Origin: Sanguibacter sp. HDW7
GTDB lineage: Bacteria > Actinomycetota > Actinomycetes > Actinomycetales > Cellulomonadaceae
Reading direction: 5' to 3'
DNA: 64,000 bases
NCBI RefSeq assembly: GCF_011300875.1
Contig: NZ_CP049862.1
Location: forward strand, 1,240,001 to 1,304,000
This document shows positions 7,442-15,131 of the stretch, piece after piece. The position numbers and the translations under genes were made by a program. The notes below the pieces were generated by a model. It did no database searches. It had not been told where the DNA came from and worked only from the letters and a program-made list of their open reading frames with translations. The first letter of the stretch is position 1. Every line of letters starts with the position of its first letter.

Positions 7442-8721
7442 CGGGGTGCGACCTCCAGCGCGCTGAGGTCCGCCGCGACCTGTGCGGCCGCGGCGACGGT
7501 GCGGACCCCGGCCTCGGTCGCAGGGAAGGGAACGACGACGTAGGAGCCGCTGCGCACCGCACGCAACTCCTTTGTCACGGCGCCGTCGGCGAGGAGCGAC
7601 TTCTTCTTCTCGGCGCTGTTCCACGGGGAGTCGACGAGGACGATGACGTCAGGGTCGGCCTCCGCGACGCCCTCCCAGGACATGGGCCCCCAGGCGTCGT
7701 CGATCGAGTCGCCGATGTTCGTGAGTCCGGCGGTCGACATGATGAGCTGCGGCGCCCCGGTGCCGCCTCCGACGTACGGGGTGTCGGAGCCCGACGAGAA
7801 CCACAGGGCGGTGAGCCCACGGTCGTCGGGCGTGATCGCGGCGAGTGCCGCGCGCTGCTGCGCGACGAGGGTCGCGGCCTCGGGGGAGCGGTCGACGATC
7901 GAGCCGACGAGCTCGATCTCGTCGAACACCGTGTCGAAGGTCAACGGCTTCGGTGCGTACGGCGCTGTCTTGCAGGCTGAGGGAGCGACGAGCGTACGGA
8001 CCCCGAGCTTTTCGAGGTCGGCGCGCTCGCCGGCACCCTCGGCAGAGAAGTTCGACTCCCAGCCCGCGAGCACGAGGTCGGGCTCGGCCTCGAGGACGAC
8101 CTCGTGGCTCGGGACCTTCTCGGCGAGCACGGGGATCGCGGCCGCCTGGGCCGTCCACGGCTCGGGTGCGGGACCGTCCGGGTAGGCGGTGCCGATGATC
8201 GCGTCGCCGACGCCGAGGGCGAGGAGCATCTCGGTCGTCGCCGACTTGATCGTGAGGATCCGCCCGGGGCGCTGTGTGAACGTCACCTTGGTGCCGCAGT
8301 TGTCGATGGTCAGCGGGTAGGTCGTCGCGCCGGGGGCGGCCGACGCTGTACCGGTGGTTGTCGGGCCCGGGGCCGGGACCTGGGCGTCGGACTGCGTGCA
8401 GGCCGACAGGGCGAGGGCGCTGGCAGCGACGGTTGCGGCGACGACAGCCGAGCGGCGTCGACGGGTCCGGTGCGACGAGCTCGTGCCGGACGAGCGGGTG
8501 GACGACGCGGCGATGATGGGCGAACGGCGTCGTCGAGCCTGGCGCGATGAAACGGGTTCCGGCGAACGGGGCTCCGGCGAACCGAGCTCCGGCGAGCGGG
8601 GCTCTGACGGGTGTGCCTCTGACGAGGCGGGCTCTGTCGAGCGGGGCTCTGACCTGCGTGGGCCCGACGGGCTGGGCTCTGACGAGCTGAGAGCCGACGA
8701 GCGGGGGTTCGGCGCCGCCAC
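7438..8721 (-). CDS. ABC transporter substrate-binding lipoprotein (putative F420-0 binding type); start uncertain
   Basis: Captures the ligand outside the membrane and hands it to the permease. A lipoprotein signal (Arg-rich stretch, hydrophobic core, lipobox LSAC with Cys108 on this numbering) is followed by a Peripla_BP_2 fold: TIKSATTEMLLALGVGD, LVLAGWESNFSAEG, DTPYVGGG, DPDVIVLVDSPWNS. From memory these phrases resemble the actinobacterial class annotated as putative F420-0 ABC transporter binding protein (TIGR03868); the conservative alternative is an iron-siderophore or cobalamin binder. There is no ATG, GTG or TTG in frame between the lipobox and GTG 8721, so the annotated start adds about 75 residues of Ser/Glu/Pro repeat before the signal peptide. 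The real start is unresolved. Confidence 0.75.
   Translation of the reverse strand: MAAPNPRSSALSSSEPSPSGPRRSEPRSTEPASSEAHPSEPRSPELGSPEPRSPEPVSSRQARRRRSPIIAASSTRSSGTSSSHRTRRRRSAVVAATVAASALALSACTQSDAQVPAPGPTTTGTASAAPGATTYPLTIDNCGTKVTFTQRPGRILTIKSATTEMLLALGVGDAIIGTAYPDGPAPEPWTAQAAAIPVLAEKVPSHEVVLEAEPDLVLAGWESNFSAEGAGERADLEKLGVRTLVAPSACKTAPYAPKPLTFDTVFDEIELVGSIVDRSPEAATLVAQQRAALAAITPDDRGLTALWFSSGSDTPYVGGGTGAPQLIMSTAGLTNIGDSIDDAWGPMSWEGVAEADPDVIVLVDSPWNSAEKKKSLLADGAVTKELRAVRSGSYVVVPFPATEAGVRTVAAAAQVAADLSALEVAPR
8540..8720 (-). repeat. 12-bp-period repeat preceding the lipoprotein signal (Ser-Glu-Pro tract)
   Basis: Imperfect repeats of GAGCCCCGCTCG type on the minus strand, about 180 bp. In the binding-protein frame they encode SEPRSPEP-like units. 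They lie exactly where the start codon and ribosome-binding site of the lipoprotein gene should be. Confidence 0.7.
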
Positions 8722-9437
8722 GGGGGACCGCGAGGCGCTGGGGTGCCGCCCGACGCCAGGCAGACCGAGAGGTGCCGTGGTGCGAGCCGACCGAGCGGTG
8801 AAGGAACGAGGCACAAGGTCTCCGAGTGGCGGCGCGTGCAGAGTTCGCGCGAGACGGGGCGTGGTGCGCGAAGCGTCCGCGGCGGGAACGTCGGCGGCCC
8901 GGCGACGAAGGGTCCTGTCGGGGGGCCACGCGCTCGCCCGGTCGTCACGCACGACGGTGGCTGAGGGACGGACGCGCGAAGGGCATCCACGACCGACGGC
9001 CCATATCCGGGCCGCGCCGCCCGACGACTCGGTGCCGGGTGGGTCGACTCCCAGCGTACCGTCGCGCGTCGGGTATGACCGAGGGTCGCTGTGGGCATCG
9101 TGGTCCCCGGACTCGAGCTCGGAATCGGACCCGGACTGCGAACCGGACTGCGAACCGAATTCCGACCCAGACTCCGACCCGGACGCGTTCCCGTTGCCGG
9201 ACCCGGACCCGGACCCGGACTCCGACCTGGACCCGACCTCGATCCCATGTCCGGACCCGGACCCCGACCCCGACCCCGACCTCGACCCGGCCTCGGTCCC
9301 GGACACGGCCCGGCTGCCGGACGAGGTTGACGAGACCGCCGACCGGCGGCGGACCGCGACCGACGTCGCCGCCCGAGGCGGTCTGCGGTCGAGGACTAGC
9401 TGCCGGCGACGATCGCGCGCGACCTCGCGCTCGGAGA
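8722..9437. other. 716-bp low-complexity gap between proC and the ABC cassette
   Basis: No gene is supported here. Open frames exist on both strands because stop codons are rare at this GC content, but their translations are Ser/Gly or Asp/Pro repeats or Arg-rich shadow sequence. The region should contain the promoter of the ABC cassette; I could not identify a convincing one. The central part is the hexamer repeat at 9100-9325. Confidence 0.6.
9100..9325. repeat. Hexanucleotide minisatellite (GGACCC/GGACTC/GACCCC)
   Basis: About 225 bp dominated by 6-bp units of the CGGACC type. Read forward it gives alternating Asp-Pro/Asp-Ser; read in reverse, Gly-Ser. The perfect hexamer phase, with no surrounding domain or start, argues for a non-coding tandem repeat rather than a gene. 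Confidence 0.8.
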
Positions 9438-10256
9438 CTAGCCGCCGGCGCCGAGCTCGAGGTCGCGCTCGATCGTCGCGCTCACCGAGTCGACGACGGT
9501 CGAGACGAAGCCGCCGTCCTCGAGCGCCATGAGCCCGGCGATCGTCGTGCCGCCGGGAGAGCAGACCTTGTCGACGAGCGTCCACGGGTGCTCGCCCGAC
9601 TCGAGGATCATCTGGGCGGACCCGAAGACTGTCTGCGCGGCGATGCGCGTAGCGAGCGCCTTCGGCATCCCGGCCTTGAGGGCACCGCGCGCGAGGGCGT
9701 CGATGAAGAGGAAAGCGTAGGCGGGTGCCGAGCCCGCGATCGCGGTGAACATCGAGAACGACGACTCGGGCAGCTCGATCGCGTCGCCGACAGCACGGAA
9801 GAGCTCGACGACCTCGGCGACCTGGGCCTCGGTCGCGACGTCGTTACCGGCGACGGCGGCCATGCCTGCGCCGATCTGGGCGTTGACGTTCGGCATGACG
9901 CGGACGACGGGCTGCGAGCTGCCGTGCTCGCCGAGGAGCGACCCGATACGTGCGAGCGGGGTCCCGGCGGCGATCGACACGACGAGCGTGCCGTTCTCCG
10001 CGAGGGCCGACGCGAGCGGGGGAAGGACCTGGCCGAAGACCTGCGGCTTGATCGCGAGGACGACCGTGTCGACGGCGTCGACGAGCGCCTCGTTGGAGTC
10101 GGCGACGCGCACGCCGAGCTTCTCCGCGAGAGCCGCCGAGGCTGCGCCGTGCGGGTCGTGCACGACGACGTCGTGCGCCGCGACGACACCACGGCCAACG
10201 ATTCCCGAGATGATCGCGGACGCCATCGTGCCGGCACCGATGAAACCGATCGTCAT
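9438..10256 (-). CDS. proC: Pyrroline-5-carboxylate reductase
   Basis: Catalyses the last step of proline synthesis, NAD(P)H reduction of 1-pyrroline-5-carboxylate. 272 residues, the usual length: N-terminal Rossmann fold with GFIGAGTMASAII, the mid-protein VVLAIKPQ and VVRVMPNVNAQIGAGM, and the C-terminal dimerisation domain with KVCSPGGTTIAGL, the P5CR signature. ATG at 10256 has GGAGGAG 6 nt upstream. It is a single-gene unit between repeat-rich DNA and the HNH gene. Cytoplasmic; the function call is secure. Confidence 0.96.
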   Translation of the reverse strand: MTIGFIGAGTMASAIISGIVGRGVVAAHDVVVHDPHGAASAALAEKLGVRVADSNEALVDAVDTVVLAIKPQVFGQVLPPLASALAENGTLVVSIAAGTPLARIGSLLGEHGSSQPVVRVMPNVNAQIGAGMAAVAGNDVATEAQVAEVVELFRAVGDAIELPESSFSMFTAIAGSAPAYAFLFIDALARGALKAGMPKALATRIAAQTVFGSAQMILESGEHPWTLVDKVCSPGGTTIAGLMALEDGGFVSTVVDSVSATIERDLELGAGG

Positions 10257-10301
10257 GTCGTTGCTCCTCCGAGTGTGCAGGCGGCGGCCGCCGCGGGACC
10301 C

Positions 10302-10307
10302 AGCCTA
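10302..10307 (-). promoter_or_regulatory. Candidate -10 of proC
   Basis: On the minus strand TAGGCT lies about 45 nt upstream of the proC ATG, giving a short leader that includes the GGAGGAG ribosome-binding site. No clear -35 is visible. Confidence 0.4.
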
Positions 10308-10457
10308 GGGGCACGAGTGCACGAGGACCGGGGCAGGCCTCACCTGTGGACGGTTACGCCGGACGAACCGCCCGAGTACGCGCTCGCGATCAGTTACGGA
10401 CTGGCAGAATCCAGCGGGCAGAGGTGCCGCTGCAGATGCGCATCGACAGATGAGTGG

Positions 10458-12890
10458 TCAGAACGGTGGCGGTGCTTCTCCTTCGTGGCCGGCTGGCGGG
10501 TTGGTGGGAGTACTCGGCGACGAGTCTGTTGGCGGGTCAGGTGGCGGGCCGGTGGGCGAGCTCGGTGACGAGCCTGTTGGCGGGGAAGGTGGCGGGCCGG
10601 TGAGTGGGCGCTGTGACGGGTCCGTGGGCGGACTTGGTGACGAGCCTGTTGGCGTGCCCGGGGGCGGGCTCTCGGCGTGCGCCTGCGTGCCGTGTGGTGG
10701 CGCGGCGACCGCATCGGAGCGCCCGGGACGTAGCTCCGCGACCGTGTCGGTGACGTGGCCGTGCGGATCGGTCCAGCGCACAACGGATGGAGCGAGCCGG
10801 CGCTCGATCTCGCCCCTGTCCGAGGGGCTGGTGTCGACGACCGAGGTGACGGCCACCCTGGCGCTGGCGACGACAGCAGCGAGCTCGGGAGAGTCCGCGT
10901 GGTCGGCCGGGTCCAGTTTGGCGAGGTCGTCGATCGTGAGGACGTGGCTCGTCCACCCCGAGGTGTGCTTGAGCCTGTGGTGCGCCCGGCACAGGTGCAC
11001 GAGGTTGTCGGCACTCGACTCTCCGCCGTCGGCCCAGTCGTGGACGTGGTCGACGTCGGAACGCATCGCAGGCCGACGACACCCGGTGAAACGGCACGTG
11101 ACGTCACGCAGCGCGAGGAACGCCCGGAGCGGTGCCGGAGTGGCGTAGGCCGTGCGGGACAAGTCGAGCGCGATGCCTGTGTGCGGGTCGGTGAGGATCC
11201 GGCGGAGCGACGGCGCAGCGGCGAGCAGCTCGAGGGCGGTGTCGTCGTCGAGGGGACCGTGGCCGACGAGCTCGGCCGTCGGACGAAGCGCGGCCGTCGG
11301 CAAGGAGTCGGCCGCTGGGCTTCGCTCGGGTGTCTGCGGCGACAGGTCGTGCGGATGCGCGCCGTGGAGGTGTGGGTCGTGCGGATGCGCGCCGTGTGAA
11401 TGCGGTTCGAGCGTCTTGCCCGCGTGAGGACGTGGCTCTCGCGGACGCGGATCCTGCGATCGGCCCTCAGCCGGATCGGCCTCGGACGTGGAGGCCGTAG
11501 CGAGCAGAAGGGTGTGGGGAACGGTCACCGAGACCGCAGGCCTGATCCCGAAGATGTCTGCGTCGCACGCGCGGGACATGACGTTGCGGACGTCATCGGC
11601 GTCGGCGAGGTGTGTGGAGACCGCGATCTTCCGCTCGAGCGGAGTCCGGGCGAGCACCGCGCGGGCGGACTCCTCGAAAGGGACGACGGGGATCGATGGA
11701 GGTCCTTCGGCGGCCTCCGAAGGCGGGTGACCGGCTCGGCGGAGCTGCCTCGGCGAGGTGTTGACGTTGAACGTCGCCATGCCGTCCGCAGGTTCGGCGA
11801 CTGCGGTGCACCCCTCGGGTCCTGGGGCCGGCGCCTCGGCGAGCACGTAGTCCGCCAGGGCGTCGGCCCGCAGCTGCGCCAGGGTCCGTGACTCCTCCGG
11901 TCCTTGGCAGGCCACTGCTGCGGCCGTGAGCCTGTCGAACACCGCAGCTGCCGCGACCGCGGAGAGGTGCGCGCTCAGCCACGCCATGCCGTCCCTGCCC
12001 GGCTCGAGGGTCACGTACCTGCCTGCGCGCGCTGCTCGGTGCCGGAGGTTGAGCGACCCGGGTTGTGCCAGCTCGCGATGTCGGCGCGCCCATGCCCGGA
12101 GTTGGCCGGGAGTCCGGTTGCGGGCCTGCGTCGCGAGCATCTTCCCGAAGGACTCGCGGTGCTCGACCGGCACGACGGCGCTCTCCTCGGCGATGACCTT
12201 GAGGTGCTGCGCCGACAGCAGTCCCGCGGCCAGGTCGTCGACGGCATGGGGGTGCTGAACCGTCACGTGCTGTGCCAGGTCCCACTCGGCCACGACGTGG
12301 CCCTCGGCCGTACGGGTGCGTGTCGCGACCTCGGCGACCGTCGATCTTCGCGCCGCGTGGATCTCGCTGGCCCGGGTCTGGACGCGAGACCTTCCGGCGA
12401 CCGGGTCCCACACCACCTGGGCAGCGGCCTCGCTGAGGTGCGCCAGCACCGCCATGGTCTGCAGTCGTAGGGCCGACGTCGCACGCTGCTCCGCCTCGAT
12501 CGATTCGATGACGCGCAAGGCTGCGCCGTGCGCGTCGGCGAGATGCTCCTGCCACGCGAGGAAGTCGGAGTGGGAGGTGAGCTCAGGGAGCGGGGTGCTC
12601 GAGGTCCCCGCTCGTTGACGGGTGTCCGAGCCGCCCTGGCTCCCGCCGCGCCCGTCCTGGGCGCTCCGCGTCACGTTGGGTGAAGTGCCGCCACCGTAGT
12701 CGCGGGTGCCGTTGCCACTGCTGCCGGCCCTACCATCAGCGCCGTCGAAGCCATCAGTGCTGTCGTTGCCGCTCGCGCTGTCCAGGGCGCCGGGCATGAC
12801 GAACGCTCCCGGCGCACCTGAGAACAGCGCCCCGTCAGGGGCGACGGAGCGCGTGGGTTCGCGCTCCTCGGGGTGCGGGTCCGGTGTCAT
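10458..12890 (-). CDS. DUF222 / HNH endonuclease-domain protein (13E12 repeat family)
   Basis: An 810-residue protein of the actinobacterial 13E12 family. Order: a low-complexity Gly/Ser/Asp N-terminus (1 to about 105), a long helical DUF222 region (about 110-480, including SRVQTRASEIHAARRST and LATQARNRTPGQLRAW), a His/Pro repeat insert (HSHGAHPHD units), an HNH nuclease domain at about 595-650 (CRFTGCRRP, DVDHVHDWADGG, NLVHLCRAHHRLKH) and a Pro/Thr/Ser repeat tail (about 750-805). All HNH zinc and catalytic residues look intact. ATG at 12890 is chosen because the SOS box sits just upstream; no good ribosome-binding site is seen. Physiological role is unknown; in mycobacteria several members are DNA-damage induced. 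Confidence 0.88.
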   Translation of the reverse strand: MTPDPHPEEREPTRSVAPDGALFSGAPGAFVMPGALDSASGNDSTDGFDGADGRAGSSGNGTRDYGGGTSPNVTRSAQDGRGGSQGGSDTRQRAGTSSTPLPELTSHSDFLAWQEHLADAHGAALRVIESIEAEQRATSALRLQTMAVLAHLSEAAAQVVWDPVAGRSRVQTRASEIHAARRSTVAEVATRTRTAEGHVVAEWDLAQHVTVQHPHAVDDLAAGLLSAQHLKVIAEESAVVPVEHRESFGKMLATQARNRTPGQLRAWARRHRELAQPGSLNLRHRAARAGRYVTLEPGRDGMAWLSAHLSAVAAAAVFDRLTAAAVACQGPEESRTLAQLRADALADYVLAEAPAPGPEGCTAVAEPADGMATFNVNTSPRQLRRAGHPPSEAAEGPPSIPVVPFEESARAVLARTPLERKIAVSTHLADADDVRNVMSRACDADIFGIRPAVSVTVPHTLLLATASTSEADPAEGRSQDPRPREPRPHAGKTLEPHSHGAHPHDPHLHGAHPHDLSPQTPERSPAADSLPTAALRPTAELVGHGPLDDDTALELLAAAPSLRRILTDPHTGIALDLSRTAYATPAPLRAFLALRDVTCRFTGCRRPAMRSDVDHVHDWADGGESSADNLVHLCRAHHRLKHTSGWTSHVLTIDDLAKLDPADHADSPELAAVVASARVAVTSVVDTSPSDRGEIERRLAPSVVRWTDPHGHVTDTVAELRPGRSDAVAAPPHGTQAHAESPPPGTPTGSSPSPPTDPSQRPLTGPPPSPPTGSSPSSPTGPPPDPPTDSSPSTPTNPPAGHEGEAPPPF
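10465..10680 (-). repeat. Pro/Ser/Thr codon repeat at the 3' end of the HNH gene
   Basis: Imperfect units such as GGTGGCGGGCCGGTG, seen on the plus strand, encode PPTGSSPSPPT-like repeats in the C-terminal tail of the HNH protein. It is another member of the repeat-rich cluster in the first 13 kb. Confidence 0.7.
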
Positions 12891-12904
12891 GTGATCAACG
12901 ATAT

Positions 12905-12918
12905 GGAACGTGTGTTCG
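12905..12918 (-). promoter_or_regulatory. LexA (SOS) box upstream of the HNH gene
   Basis: On the minus strand the sequence is CGAACACACGTTCC, extended TCGAACACACGTTCCA. This is the Gram-positive/mycobacterial SOS consensus CGAAC-N4-GTTCG with one mismatch in the outer base. It ends 14 nt before the start codon of the HNH gene, where a bound repressor would block transcription or elongation. Confidence 0.75.
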
Positions 12919-13035
12919 ATCGCATCTCCAGGCTGAGATCTGTGGATAGAATCGTTGTCCACAGGCCCCGCGTCAGGTGTCGGGAGGGTGCAGGGCAGGC
13001 GTTCGTGGCGACCGATGTCCGTGGGTGGTGCGACC

Positions 13036-14391
13036 ATGGATGTCATGAGCGAGGTCCCCGGGTCAGTCCTGTTCGTGTGCAGCCGCAACGGCGGCAAGTC
13101 GCCCATGGCGGAGGGGCTCGCGCGTGCGTTCGCGCCCGGCGCGACCTTCGTCTCGGCCGGGACCGCGCCCGGGGAGTCGCTCAACGGCGAGTCCGTCGCC
13201 GCGCTCGCTGAGGTCGGGGTCGACATCTCCGAGCACGTCCCGCAGCTGGTCACGGACGAGATGATCGCGGCGGCCGACGTCGTCGTCGTGCTTGGTGAGC
13301 AGGCCGACGTCCAGGCGCACGACGGCACCCCGGTCGTGAGGTGGGTGCTCGACGAGCCGTCGGAGCGCGGCGTCGAAGGGGTGGAGCGCATGCGCCTCGT
13401 CCGCGACGAGATCGCCGAGCGCGTACGCGGCCTCCTCGGCGGTCCGACGTCCGGTTCCGCGGTGTCCGCCGACGCGACGGACGGGACGGTGGCAACCCAC
13501 GACATCGAGCCCATTCCTGACGCCGATCCTGCCGACGCCACTGTGGTGCGCCCCATCAACCCCTACGACGTCGACGAGCACGGCGAGGACACCGTCGAGA
13601 AGCTCCCGACGCGCGCCGGCCGCCGCCGCGCCACGCATCCGATGACGCCGAGCCTGCGGGCCGTCGTCACCGGTGCGTCCTCGGGGATCGGCCTCGCGAC
13701 GGTCGAGTTGCTGCGCGCCGCCGGCTGGGACGTCTTCGCCCTTGCCCGACGCGTCGATCGGCTCGAGGAGCTCGCGGCTCGCACGGGCGCGACCGCGATC
13801 GCGTGCGACGTCACGGACGACGCCTCGGTCGCTCCGGCCGTCGCGCGCGTGACGGCCGACGGCCCGCTCAACGCGGTCGTCAACATCGCGGGCGGCGCCC
13901 TCGGGACGGACTCCGTCGCCGATGCCGACCTCGATCGGTGGCGTCAGATGTACGAGACGAACGTTCTCGGCACGCTGCGTCTCACGCGCGCCCTGCTGCC
14001 GTCGTTGCGCGAGTCCGGGCGTGGCGACGTCGTCGTCCTCACCTCGACGGCCGCGCACGACACGTACCCCGGCGGTGCCGGCTACGTCGCCGCGAAGCAC
14101 GCCGAGCGCATCATCGCGAGCACGCTGCGCCTCGAGCTCGTCGGAGAGCCCGTGCGTGTCATCGAGATCGCGCCGGGCATGGTCGCGACGGAGGAGTTCT
14201 CGCTCGTGCGGTACGACGGCGACGCGGAGAAGGCCGCCGCCGTCTACGCGGGTGTCGACGCACCGCTCGTCGCGTCGGACGTCGCCGACGCCGTCGTGTG
14301 GACGCTCACGCGTCCGCACCACGTCAACATCGACTCGATGATCATCCGGCCGCGCGCGCAGGCGTCGAACACGCTCGTCGCCCGCAACTAG
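13036..14391 (+). CDS. Fusion: low-molecular-weight phosphatase / arsenate-reductase-like domain plus short-chain dehydrogenase
   Basis: One uninterrupted 451-residue frame holds two unrelated domains. Residues 1 to about 133 match the LMW-PTP/mycothiol-dependent ArsC group: P-loop VLFVCSRNGGKSPMAEGLA with Cys15 and Lys where classical phosphatases have Arg, then VSAGTAPG. Residues 134-202 are an acidic Pro/Asp/Thr linker. Residues 203-451 are a complete classical SDR: TGASSGIG cofactor loop, NIAGG, catalytic Ser in LTSTAAHD and YVAAK. An internal ATG at 13642 could start the SDR separately, but it has no ribosome-binding site and there is no stop between the domains. Start 13036 versus 13045 is undecided. 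Substrates are unknown. Confidence 0.85.
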   Translation: MDVMSEVPGSVLFVCSRNGGKSPMAEGLARAFAPGATFVSAGTAPGESLNGESVAALAEVGVDISEHVPQLVTDEMIAAADVVVVLGEQADVQAHDGTPVVRWVLDEPSERGVEGVERMRLVRDEIAERVRGLLGGPTSGSAVSADATDGTVATHDIEPIPDADPADATVVRPINPYDVDEHGEDTVEKLPTRAGRRRATHPMTPSLRAVVTGASSGIGLATVELLRAAGWDVFALARRVDRLEELAARTGATAIACDVTDDASVAPAVARVTADGPLNAVVNIAGGALGTDSVADADLDRWRQMYETNVLGTLRLTRALLPSLRESGRGDVVVLTSTAAHDTYPGGAGYVAAKHAERIIASTLRLELVGEPVRVIEIAPGMVATEEFSLVRYDGDAEKAAAVYAGVDAPLVASDVADAVVWTLTRPHHVNIDSMIIRPRAQASNTLVARN

Positions 14392-14545
14392 GCCTGACGG
14401 CACCGGCACCGACGGCCCGGACCCGGCGCCGACGGCCCCGGACCAGATGCAAAGAACCAGGGCGCTACCCTGCGCCAGATCTCACCATCCGGGACGCCGA
14501 CGGCGATGCTTCGCATGCCCGACGCGTTCCGGCATCCTCGTGCCC

Positions 14546-14647
14546 ATGAGCCAGAGCCACGGGACCCCGACGCAGCGAATGTGCTGCGTCGTCGTGCCCG
14601 CGGCGGCCCCGGCGCTCCTCGCCGGTGCGTGCTGTCGCTGTCGCTGA
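14546..14647 (+). CDS. Possible 33-residue cysteine-rich leader peptide
   Basis: ATG at 14546 opens a 33-codon frame with five cysteines: Met-Cys-Cys in the middle and Cys-Cys-Arg-Cys-Arg immediately before the TGA. A hydrophobic Val/Ala/Leu stretch separates them. Cysteine clusters at the end of a tiny upstream ORF recall the cysteine-responsive leader peptides described in mycobacteria. It lies 45 nt before a second small ORF. No ribosome-binding site is obvious. The coding assignment is tentative and the function is unknown. Confidence 0.35.
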   Translation: MSQSHGTPTQRMCCVVVPAAAPALLAGACCRCR

Positions 14648-14692
14648 CGACGCGACCCCAGCCCGCACCCGCACCGCATCCGAGGACCCGCC

Positions 14693-14848
14693 ATGCCCAC
14701 GACTCTCCTGAGCGCCCCTGCCAGCACGACCATGACCCGCGACGACGCCCTCGTCCGCTCGATCTTCGGCCCCGCGATCGCGACGGTCGAGGAGCTCGTC
14801 GCTCGTGACATCGAGGCGTTCACGCGACGCAGGCTTGCCCGAGCCTGA
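14693..14848 (+). CDS. Possible 51-residue small protein
   Basis: ATG at 14693 gives 51 codons; the C-terminal half (MTRDDALVRSIFGPAIATVE onward) is a plausible amphipathic helix rich in Ala, Glu and Arg. An internal ATG at 14732 would give a 38-residue version. Codon bias (G/C third positions) fits coding DNA, but no family is recognised and no clear ribosome-binding site is visible. It sits between the fusion gene and the ileS T-box. Confidence 0.35.
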   Translation: MPTTLLSAPASTTMTRDDALVRSIFGPAIATVEELVARDIEAFTRRRLARA

Positions 14849-14902
14849 CGCGGGCGACCGCCCGCGGCGCGATCCCCTCGGCACGTCGCCGGCGGGTGAG
14901 GG

Positions 14903-14908
14903 TAAGGT
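14903..14908 (+). promoter_or_regulatory. -10 element for the T-box/ileS transcript
   Basis: TAAGGT lies about 7 nt before the expected 5' end of the T-box RNA (about 14915), consistent with the leader starting directly in Stem I. Confidence 0.5.
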
Positions 14909-14911
14909 GGT

Positions 14912-15075
14912 GCCCACAGGCGTCGACCCGGCCATCACCGGCGAGCCTCCGGAAGAACGGACTCCTTTGGGAGTCTCAGTAGAGCCGGACGGGGACGGCC
15001 CGTGACAGCCGGTCGAGCGGTCCGTGCCGCGCTCCTCGGAGCGAGGTGGGGTCAAGCGGGGTGGTACCGCGGCGG
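14912..15075 (+). ncRNA. T-box riboswitch (isoleucine, actinobacterial type)
   Basis: The leader contains the conserved specifier region GGCC-ATC-ACCGGCGAGCC with the Ile codon ATC at 14934-14936, followed by CTCCGGAAGAACGG and, at 15055-15072, the antisequestrator T-box AGCGGGGTGGTACCGCGG, which pairs with the uncharged tRNA 3' end. In actinobacterial ileS T-boxes, Stem I is short and control is at translation initiation. Here the AGGAG ribosome-binding site at 15121-15125 lies just downstream, in a position to be sequestered. Confidence 0.93.
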
Positions 15076-15131
15076 TGACGTCGTCCCTGCAGCACTTTGC
15101 AGCAGCACGCGACCACCCGCAGGAGCTAGTC

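Noticed and set aside
9091-9330. Gly/Pro-repeat open frame that could be read as a collagen-like or cell-wall protein
   Set aside because: No start with a ribosome-binding site, no signal peptide, and the same DNA gives equally regular repeats in other frames: a hexamer tandem repeat, not a gene.
10405-10410. Plus-strand CAGAAT as a promoter
   Set aside because: No plus-strand gene follows; the genes on both sides are on the minus strand.
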